Below, piece by piece: positions 5,728-10,874 of a stretch of DNA of 10,874 nucleotides. Below the pieces are notes generated by a model. It had not been told where the DNA came from. It made no database searches and saw nothing but the letters and a program-made list of their open reading frames with translations. Both the position numbers and the translations under genes were made by a program. Origin of the DNA: Patescibacteria group bacterium (lineage in GTDB: Bacteria > Patescibacteriota > Minisyncoccia > UBA6257 > HR35). The stretch covers positions 1 through 10,874 of the forward strand of contig JANXCM010000015.1 in assembly GCA_025060085.1 (NCBI GenBank), read 5' to 3'. Every line of letters begins with the position of its first letter. Position 1 is the stretch's first letter.

Positions 5728-5742
5728 TATAATTGTTAACAA
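5728..5742 (+). promoter_or_regulatory. -10 box overlapping a perfect palindrome
   Basis: TATAAT (5728-5733) is overlapped by the 10-bp palindrome TTGTTAACAA (5733-5742), about 50 nt before the reductase-like gene. No good -35 is visible. A palindrome at the transcription start would suit a repressor site, but short A/T-rich palindromes arise easily by chance. Confidence 0.25.
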
Positions 5743-5793
5743 ATAGTTTTAACTCAAAAATTTATTAAAATTTATTATTATTTTATTATTATT

Positions 5794-6042
5794 ATGAAGA
5801 TAGTAAAAAAATTTTTTAAATTTTTGAAATTATTTTACGAGTCATATAATCCTAAAAAATCAAATAAATATAAATTTGCCTTTATTGTTCATCCCAGAAA
5901 TATAAAAGATGCTCATAGAGAATTTCCTTTCTTCAGAATTTTACCACCTAAAATTTTGGAAAAATTAATAAATAAATTACCACCATTAATAGTTTCGGAA
6001 ATAACTGGTTTAAGATCATTAAATAGTGAAAAAAATATTTAA
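5794..6042 (+). pseudogene. Acyl-ACP reductase-like protein, N-terminal part (in-frame stop)
   Basis: 82 codons ending in TAA. FAFIVHPRNIKDAHREFP and LPPLIVSEITGLRS match the N-terminal region of long-chain acyl-ACP reductases of the cyanobacterial type, with the IVDEIT-like motif here as IVSEIT. The next frame starts at 6049 in the same phase, and the residues on both sides of the stop join without a gap: in relatives this stretch continues straight into a segment ending in LxPEML, here LLPKEML. One base change, for example AAA to TAA at 6040, would explain the break. It may be a true nonsense mutation, a split gene made functional by reinitiation, or a sequence error. The first ~20 residues are Lys/Phe-rich and could touch the membrane. 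No Shine-Dalgarno precedes the ATG. Confidence 0.75.
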
Positions 6043-6048
6043 GGATGT

Positions 6049-6948
6049 ATGGTTTCTATAAACTTGTTACCCAAAGAAATGTTATCAAATAGAAATTTAG
6101 CTCAAAAAAAAATAATCAAAAGTATAAAAATAGCTCAAAGAAAGGGAGTAAAAATAATAGGGTTAGGTGGTTTAACTTATTCAGTTACCAGAGGGGGATT
6201 AGAAATATTGGATAATATTTATAATGTTCATTTAACTACTGGACATGCCTATACTTCTTTTAATGTTACTTCAATATTAATAAATATCACTGATAAATTT
6301 GATCTTCCTAAGGATAAAATATTAATTTCAATTGTTGGGTCAGCTGGATCAATAGGATCTACTTGTGCTAAAATTTTAACAAGAGAAGGATTTAAAAACT
6401 TTATTTTTATTGACTTACAAAGAAAATTAAATAGAATTGAAGAGCTTTTAATACCTGAAATTTTAGAAATTAATAAAAACATTAAATTTGAAATTACCAA
6501 TGACATTAATTTAGTTAAGAAAGCTCATTTTATAATCACAGCCACTAATGCTCCTGAAACTATTATAAAAAAAGAACATCTCTCGAAGGGAACAATAATT
6601 TTAGATGATGCTCAACCTTCAGATGTTGATCCATCTGTTTTAGAAATGGAAGAGGTAGTGGTTATTGAGGCAGGCTTGGTTCATACACCAAATATTCATA
6701 CTCATTTTAATTTTGGATTTAGAGATAAATATGATAATTACTCTTGCTTGGCTGAAATTATGATCTTGGCTGCTATAGACTACAACCAACATTTCGTAAT
6801 TCATAGAACAGATCTTAAAGCTGTAGATAAAATAAAAGAATGGTCAAAAAATTTAAATTTTCGGCCAGCAGAACTACAAAACAATAAAGAAATAATTAGT
6901 GAAGATAAATTGAAAAGGGTGGTGGAGTTGTTAAGCGAAAGATTTTAG
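6049..6948 (+). CDS. Acyl-ACP reductase-like protein, C-terminal part
   Basis: A 299-residue open frame that carries nearly all of the enzyme. LPKEML (7-12), LGGLTYSVT (39-47), the TTGHAYTSF segment (63-71) that corresponds to TTGNTHTAY in cyanobacterial enzymes, the Rossmann dinucleotide site GSAGSIGS (97-104) and YSCLAEIMIL, whose Cys233 aligns with the catalytic cysteine in FACFAEAMLL, are all kept. Cyanobacterial acyl-ACP reductase reduces fatty acyl-ACP to fatty aldehyde with NADPH through an acyl-enzyme on that cysteine. I infer similar chemistry. AAGGA (6041-6045) lies 3 nt before the ATG at 6049, and the upstream fragment stops 6 nt before it, so reinitiation is possible. No aldehyde-deformylating oxygenase is in the window. 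The substrate and the function of the split protein are unproved. Confidence 0.75.
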   Translation: MVSINLLPKEMLSNRNLAQKKIIKSIKIAQRKGVKIIGLGGLTYSVTRGGLEILDNIYNVHLTTGHAYTSFNVTSILINITDKFDLPKDKILISIVGSAGSIGSTCAKILTREGFKNFIFIDLQRKLNRIEELLIPEILEINKNIKFEITNDINLVKKAHFIITATNAPETIIKKEHLSKGTIILDDAQPSDVDPSVLEMEEVVVIEAGLVHTPNIHTHFNFGFRDKYDNYSCLAEIMILAAIDYNQHFVIHRTDLKAVDKIKEWSKNLNFRPAELQNNKEIISEDKLKRVVELLSERF

Positions 6949-6970
6949 TAGAAATTTTCACTAAAAATTA
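6943..6970 (+). terminator. Weak hairpin at the reductase stop codon
   Basis: Arms 6943-6949 and 6960-6966 (7 bp, 10-nt loop) span the TAG at 6946-6948 and are followed only by mixed A/T. It is probably too weak to stop transcription fully, which leaves read-through to the methyltransferase possible. Confidence 0.2.
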
Positions 6971-7028
6971 TTTTAATATTCTATAATATATTTTTTAAAT
7001 TATTAACTTAAAATTTTTTATTAAAGGT

Positions 7029-7742
7029 ATGAAATCGTTACCACCAAAATTTTGGAAAAAATATTTCAAGGAATATGATATTCTTAATTACCTAATACCC
7101 TACCAAGAATTATTGGAAATTATTTTAAAAGAATTGGATCCAAATGAGGGAGAACTGATATTAGATGCCGGCGTAGGTACAGGAAATTTAGCAATTATGA
7201 TAAAAGAAAAGGGAGCAAGGGTCGTAGGATTAGATTTTTCAGAAGAAGCCTTAGATATTTATAAACAAAAAGATAAAGAAGCAATAATAATTTTGCATAA
7301 TTTAGAAGAGAAATTACCTTTTGATGATAATTACTTTGATAAAATAGTATCTAATAATACCCTTTATAATATTCCAAGAGAAAAAAGATTAGAAGTCTTC
7401 AAGGAATTATATAGAGTATTAAAACCTGGTGGTTTAATAGTTGTTTCTAATATTCATAAAAACTTTAAACCTTTTCAAATATATATTGATGGGATAAAAA
7501 AATCAATAAAAAAATTTGGATTGATTAAGGGTTTATGTTTAGTTATCAAATTGATTATTCCTACTATTAAGATTTTATACTATAACAGAATTATTCAAAA
7601 AATCCATAAATTTGATAATCAAAATTTATTTGATTATCAAGAACAAAAAGAATTATTAGAAAAATCAAATTTTAAAAACATATCAGAAACAGTTTTCGTT
7701 TATTCCAATCAGGGAATACTAAATAAGGCTTATAAATTATAA
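7029..7742 (+). CDS. Class I SAM-dependent methyltransferase
   Basis: A 237-residue soluble protein. The SAM-binding motif I is LDAGVGTGNL (45-54), the acidic end of strand 2 is GLDFS (67-71), motif II-like NLEEKLPFDDNYFDKIVSN covers 91-109, and LYRVLKPGGLIVVSN (127-141) is the typical post-motif strand. This is the Methyltransf_11 type. The C-terminal part (about 150-190) is basic and hydrophobic and may bind a membrane or lipid substrate; that is an inference. The methyl acceptor cannot be read from sequence. AAAGG is present but only 1 nt from the ATG, too close for a normal Shine-Dalgarno. A TATAAT at 6982-6987 could serve as a -10 without a clear -35. The next gene follows after 10 nt, so it is in one operon with the acyltransferase and the kinase. 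Confidence 0.88.
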   Translation: MKSLPPKFWKKYFKEYDILNYLIPYQELLEIILKELDPNEGELILDAGVGTGNLAIMIKEKGARVVGLDFSEEALDIYKQKDKEAIIILHNLEEKLPFDDNYFDKIVSNNTLYNIPREKRLEVFKELYRVLKPGGLIVVSNIHKNFKPFQIYIDGIKKSIKKFGLIKGLCLVIKLIIPTIKILYYNRIIQKIHKFDNQNLFDYQEQKELLEKSNFKNISETVFVYSNQGILNKAYKL

Positions 7743-7752
7743 AACTTTAAAA

Positions 7753-8529
7753 ATGGAAATATATAATAAATTGATTATAAGAATGAAGAACAAAAATTTT
7801 GAAATAGATTTTGGAATTCCTAATAATGAAAATGAATTGATAGAAATGTTTAAATTAAGATATGAAATATATTCTAAAAAAAATTATATTGATATAAAAA
7901 GATTTCCAGAAAGATTAGAAAAAGATGATTATGATAAAAATAATAAATCAATATATTTTATCGCTAAAATTAACTATGATTTGATAGGTAGTTTAAGATT
8001 AATAAAAGATAATCTCCTTCCTACTCAAATTTATTTCGACTTTATAGAACCTGAAGAAATAAAAATTATACCACCAGAAAAAAGGATAGAGATAGGAAGA
8101 TTAGTTGTAAAAAGAAAAAATTTAGATAGTAAGGTTTACCTACCTAGACATTTGGTTATGTTAACATTATTTAAATCAGCCTTAAGTTATTGTCAAGAAA
8201 ATAATTATTTAGGAGGTTATGCTTTTATAAAAAAAACTTTAGAAAAAAAATTAAAATTAATTAAATTTCCATTTCATTATATAAAAAAATACACTCAGAG
8301 ATATCCCAAAGATGGAATTTTATTCAATTATTTTAATGATATTAAAGATCCAGTTATTCCGATTTATTTTTTAATATCAGAAGTTAAAAATTATTTAGAT
8401 ATTTTTTTTAATAATAGATTTATTTTTAGTAAATCTAACTCTTCTTTAATTTTTAATGATAATATTATAAAAAGATTTTTATTGTTATCATACTTAAGGT
8501 TTATGAACAAAAAAATTAATTTAATATGA
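7753..8529 (+). CDS. LuxI/FeeM/PEP-CTERM-type N-acyltransferase-like protein (GNAT fold)
   Basis: A 258-residue protein. Its first half has the order of conserved positions known from autoinducer synthases, N-acyl amino acid synthases (FeeM) and PEP-CTERM/exosortase-associated acyltransferases: LRYEIY with Arg36, an acidic block EKDDYD (56-61), strand GSLRLI with Arg82, Pro90 in the following loop, and EIGRLVV with Glu113 and Arg116. Such enzymes move a fatty acyl group, usually from acyl-ACP, to an amine such as S-adenosylmethionine or an amino acid, giving a diffusible or membrane-active product. The C-terminal third is Lys/Phe-rich with no motif I know. The donor and acceptor are unknown. 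It starts 10 nt after the methyltransferase and its TGA overlaps the kinase ATG (ATGA at 8526-8529), so the two are translationally coupled. Met11 (7783) is an alternative start. Confidence 0.72.
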   Translation: MEIYNKLIIRMKNKNFEIDFGIPNNENELIEMFKLRYEIYSKKNYIDIKRFPERLEKDDYDKNNKSIYFIAKINYDLIGSLRLIKDNLLPTQIYFDFIEPEEIKIIPPEKRIEIGRLVVKRKNLDSKVYLPRHLVMLTLFKSALSYCQENNYLGGYAFIKKTLEKKLKLIKFPFHYIKKYTQRYPKDGILFNYFNDIKDPVIPIYFLISEVKNYLDIFFNNRFIFSKSNSSLIFNDNIIKRFLLLSYLRFMNKKINLI

Positions 8530-10064
8530 ACATATTTTTGTACTTAATAGCTGTAATAAGCATAGCCAATATTTTATTAAGTTTTAGCATCTTCTTAAGA
8601 AAAAAAATAAATTTAGATTATATTTTTTTTTCTATATTGCTTTCCTCGATAGCTATTTGGAGCTTAGGAATACTAGGTTTTTTTTATGAATTATTATCAA
8701 TATTTAGAGATATCTGGATAAAAGTAACTCATATATTTGGATTGTTATCTTCATATTTATTTTTTATTTTCACTTCAATATATAGAATAAACTTTCTAAA
8801 AAATAAAACAATATTAATTATTTCGATTACACCAATTTTAATATTATCTTATTTGGTATTATTTTCCAATGAGATAATAGGAAAAACAATAAATATTGAA
8901 TACCAAATAGGTAATCTTTATATTCTTTATGGAATAATTGTGATAACATATTTTATTTTAGGCTTTATAAATTTATTCTTAAAATTTTTAAAATTAACCG
9001 ATGCTAAAGATAAAAATATTATAAAAATAATTCTAATAGGATCAATTTTTTCTAGTCTACCTATATTAATTTTTGATCTTATTTTACCCTATTTAAATAT
9101 TTTTAATTATACCTGGCTTGGTCCTTTATTTGTATATATTTGGATTTTTTTAATCTTTTTAGCTATAAAAAAATTTTTATTCCTCGACATAAAGATAATC
9201 TCAACAGAATTTATAGTTTTCTTATTATGGTCTTCAATAATATTAAGATTTTTCTTAACGAATAATCTAGAGGATATTTTAATAAATTTAATTATTTTTA
9301 TAATTCTTGTACCTGTTGGAATAATTTTAATTAATAGTGTAATTAAAGAAGTAGAACAAAAAGAAAAACTTGAACAATTAAACAGAATAAAATCAGAATT
9401 TCTTTCCTTTGCTTCTCATCAAGTAAAATCACCAATGGCAATTGTAAAAGGTTACTCTGAACTAATTGAAAGTTCTATTGAGGGTGTGCCTCAGCAAGCA
9501 AAAGATTTTGCTCATAAAATTCGCGAATCAGTTGATAATCTTTTAGTTTTAATTGAAGAATTTATGGATTACCGAAGAATTGAGGAAAATAGAATAGAAT
9601 TACATTTTGAAAAAGTTGAATTGGTTAATTTAATTAAAGAGATAGTAAATAACTTTAAATTAATCGCTCAAAATAAAGGATTAAATTTAAATTTTGAAAC
9701 TGAAATATCAGAATGTTATGTTAATGTTGACAAAATAAGATTTTATCAAGTTATTCAAAACTTAATTGATAATGCTATCAAATATACTAAAGAAGGATGG
9801 GTAAAGATAAATTTAACTAAAGATGATAAATATGCAATTATTTGTGTAGCTGACTCAGGAATTGGAATGTCAAAAGAACTTAAATCTAAATTATTTGGAG
9901 AGTTCGTTAGAGATGAAAGTATTAAAAAGGAAATTCGTGGAACAGGATTAGGTTTATATATTGCTAAAAATATCATCAAACTTCATAACGGCGAAATATG
10001 GGCAGAATCAGAAGGTGAAGGAAAGGGAAGCAAATTTTATGTTAAAGTACCAATTGTAAATTGA
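8526..10064 (+). CDS. Multi-pass membrane sensor histidine kinase
   Basis: A 512-residue protein. The N-terminal 270 residues hold about nine hydrophobic segments (near 3-24, 32-52, 64-86, 95-114, 129-153, 164-187, 197-216, 225-243 and 249-271), like the 7TM sensor regions of histidine kinases plus two more. A short coiled linker (272-290) leads to a dimerisation domain with the H-box FASHQVKSPMAIVKGY (phospho-acceptor His298), then the ATPase domain: N-box QNLIDNAIKYT (Asn416), G1 DSGIGM (443-448), F-box FGEFV (457-461), G2 GTGLGLYIAKNI (472-483). All catalytic motifs are intact. With little loop sequence outside the membrane, the stimulus is probably membrane-soluble or sensed within the bilayer. 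No receiver domain is fused; the nearest partner is the receiver protein at 4051-4449. Expression is coupled to the acyltransferase by the ATGA overlap. Confidence 0.93.
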   Translation: MNIFLYLIAVISIANILLSFSIFLRKKINLDYIFFSILLSSIAIWSLGILGFFYELLSIFRDIWIKVTHIFGLLSSYLFFIFTSIYRINFLKNKTILIISITPILILSYLVLFSNEIIGKTINIEYQIGNLYILYGIIVITYFILGFINLFLKFLKLTDAKDKNIIKIILIGSIFSSLPILIFDLILPYLNIFNYTWLGPLFVYIWIFLIFLAIKKFLFLDIKIISTEFIVFLLWSSIILRFFLTNNLEDILINLIIFIILVPVGIILINSVIKEVEQKEKLEQLNRIKSEFLSFASHQVKSPMAIVKGYSELIESSIEGVPQQAKDFAHKIRESVDNLLVLIEEFMDYRRIEENRIELHFEKVELVNLIKEIVNNFKLIAQNKGLNLNFETEISECYVNVDKIRFYQVIQNLIDNAIKYTKEGWVKINLTKDDKYAIICVADSGIGMSKELKSKLFGEFVRDESIKKEIRGTGLGLYIAKNIIKLHNGEIWAESEGEGKGSKFYVKVPIVN

Positions 10065-10114
10065 TTATCAATAATCTTAAATAGATTATAAAAATTTTAT
10101 TATACTTAATAATA

Positions 10115-10145
10115 TTGACTTAATTTTTTTAGAAAATAGTAAAAT
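10115..10145 (+). promoter_or_regulatory. Weak promoter candidate
   Basis: TTGACT (10115-10120) and TAAAAT (10140-10145) are 19 nt apart, longer than ideal. The stretch resembles the promoter at 3505-3477. It faces an A/T palindrome and the 3' end of the HEPN gene, with no coding frame of its own. Confidence 0.2.
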
Positions 10146-10164
10146 TTTTTACCATAAAAGCTTT

Positions 10165-10199
10165 TTAATAAATTTAATAATATTTATTAAATTTATTAA
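10165..10199. repeat. Perfect 16-bp all-A/T palindrome between convergent genes
   Basis: Arms 10165-10180 and 10184-10199 pair perfectly around TAT. The element lies 101 nt after the kinase stop and 92 nt before the HEPN stop, so both transcripts run into it. No T-tract follows on either strand, which argues against a plain intrinsic terminator. The rest of 10065-10291 contains only a 10-bp palindrome (10232-10241). Confidence 0.5.
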
Positions 10200-10291
10200 G
10201 ACATTCATTTGTTAGTATAACAGTCAATCATCTTTTAAAAGTGGGCAATAGTATTTTTAATTTATTTAAATTTAATATTTTAATTAAATTT

Positions 10292-10695
10292 TTATGAATC
10301 TTTTGAAATTTTTCTTATTAAATCTTCAATATTTTTTAACGTTTTCTTAGCAATCGAAAGAGATTCTTTTGCTTCTTTTTCAGTTACACTCACAAAATCG
10401 CTGTAATCAATATCTGTTCTTAACCTATAAAGAAAATCAAATTGTTTATTAATCAAAGGTGATAATTTTTTAGCTCTAATGAATCTAAGATTTATTAAAA
10501 TTCTTACTCCACTATGAGTCTCCGGAGAAGTACATTCCAAAATTAAAAGTGCTCTTAAAACAGTCAAAACTGCATAATAACTCCTATTTATTGATATTCG
10601 ATAATCTTTATTTTAAAAGATCTTACAGCTTCGGCTAAAAATATTTTAGCATTTTGTAGTCTTAATCTACTCAAAATCTTAACATCTTTCTTCAT
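10292..10695 (-). pseudogene. HEPN-domain protein, frameshifted
   Basis: The ATG at 10695 opens a frame that reads MKKDVKILSRLRLQNAKIFL and continues to a TAA at 10588. The rest of the protein is in another phase from about 10606 down to 10292: it reads DYRISINRSYYAVLTVLRAL, then an ETHSGVR motif, FIRAKKLSP and a helical C-terminus. Joined, this gives about 134 residues, normal for a HEPN protein with the R-x-YYA and THSGV motifs. HEPN proteins of this kind are usually RNase toxins paired with an MNT-type nucleotidyltransferase. One lost base in the run AAAATAAAG (10614-10606) explains the shift. It may be a real mutation, an assembly error or, less likely, frameshifting. The 4-nt gap to the upstream MNT-like gene indicates an operon. 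Confidence 0.7.
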
Positions 10696-10699
10696 TTTT

Positions 10700-10874
10700 T
10701 TAGATACTTATACCTATTTTTTCTATTGCTCTAAATATGTCTGTTTTAAATTTTTTCTCTTTTAACTACTCTTCTTCACTAACAATAAATGGATGAATAA
10801 ATATTCCTAACTTTTCTTCTATTTCGTTAGTTAGGCTAATAATTTTTTTCTGAATATTAATATTCCTTTTTTTA
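10700..10874 (-). pseudogene. MNT-type nucleotidyltransferase-like protein, C-terminal part with in-frame TAG
   Basis: The frame is open from the window edge and reads IISLTNEIEEKLG, then IHPFIVSEEE, where a TAG occurs (10768-10766). It goes on in the same phase with LKEKKFKTDIFRAIEKIGI and ends at TAA (10702-10700). The two halves together look like the end of MNT-domain proteins, with the HP-hydrophobic-SEEE and FRAIEKxGI pattern. The catalytic GSx10DxD motif would lie outside the window, so the assignment rests on the C-terminal pattern and on the HEPN gene 4 nt downstream. In the known HepT-MntA systems the MNT enzyme neutralises the HEPN toxin by AMPylation or similar modification. The internal stop suggests decay or a sequence error. 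Confidence 0.5.

Noticed and set aside
6040..6048. Stop-codon reassignment or recoding to explain the interrupted reductase
   Set aside because: TAA ends several intact genes here (guaB homologue, MGMT-YrdC, NUDIX, methyltransferase), TAG ends PlsC, and TGA ends the kinase and receiver. A UGA-glycine code as in some CPR lineages is also excluded, as no gene needs TGA read through.
10588..10615. Programmed -1 frameshifting in the HEPN gene at TCTTTTAAAATAAAG
   Set aside because: The frame-0 codons TTT AAA do not form the canonical X-XXY-YYZ heptamer, and such recoding is not known for HEPN toxins. A lost A in the A-rich run is simpler.
1..10874. tRNA, rRNA, CRISPR array, insertion sequence or attachment site
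   Set aside because: I found no cloverleaf, no rRNA-like conserved block, no regularly spaced repeats and no transposase or terminal inverted repeats with target duplication.

Overview
The window is about three-quarters A+T and reads with the standard bacterial code: TAA, TAG and TGA all end recognisable genes. Intergenic gaps are short to moderate, Shine-Dalgarno sequences are nearly absent, several proteins are compact or fused, and the gene mix joins housekeeping enzymes with two-component signalling. This suggests a small-genome, AT-rich bacterium of the Candidate Phyla Radiation (Patescibacteria) type. That placement is inferred from protein style and gene content, because no rRNA or marker gene is present.

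Layout. 1-657 (+) is the 3' part of a DUF996-like membrane protein. 866-2299 (+) is a CBS-containing IMP dehydrogenase/GMP reductase family enzyme. It converges, with a 4-bp overlap, on 2296-3168 (-), a fusion of an MGMT DNA-binding/alkyl-acceptor domain to a YrdC/TsaC domain. The 385-bp gap 3169-3553 holds two promoter-hairpin-T-tract units on the minus strand, probable small RNAs or leaders. 4449-3554 (-) is a two-gene unit: a receiver-only response regulator followed by a NUDIX hydrolase. The gap 4450-4885 separates divergent genes yet contains a strong terminator, a promoter with an extended -10 and a 21-codon ORF, so it probably encodes a small plus-strand transcript.

From 4886 to 10064 (+) five genes run in one direction: a PlsC-type acyltransferase, an acyl-ACP reductase-like gene (split by one in-frame TAA), a SAM methyltransferase, a LuxI/FeeM/PEP-CTERM-type N-acyltransferase, and a multi-pass membrane histidine kinase whose start overlaps the acyltransferase stop. 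Three of these families use acyl chains, and the putative acyl-signal synthase is translationally linked to a sensor kinase. I therefore propose a lipid-derived signal synthesis and sensing module, possibly working with the divergent receiver protein. This is the most interesting hypothesis in the window and is not proved by sequence alone.

The right edge (10292-10874, -) carries a degraded HEPN/MNT-type toxin-antitoxin pair: the MNT-like gene has an in-frame TAG and the HEPN gene a single-base frameshift. With the broken reductase this makes three disruptions in under 5 kb, so either gene decay or residual consensus errors in an A/T-homopolymer-rich assembly must be considered.
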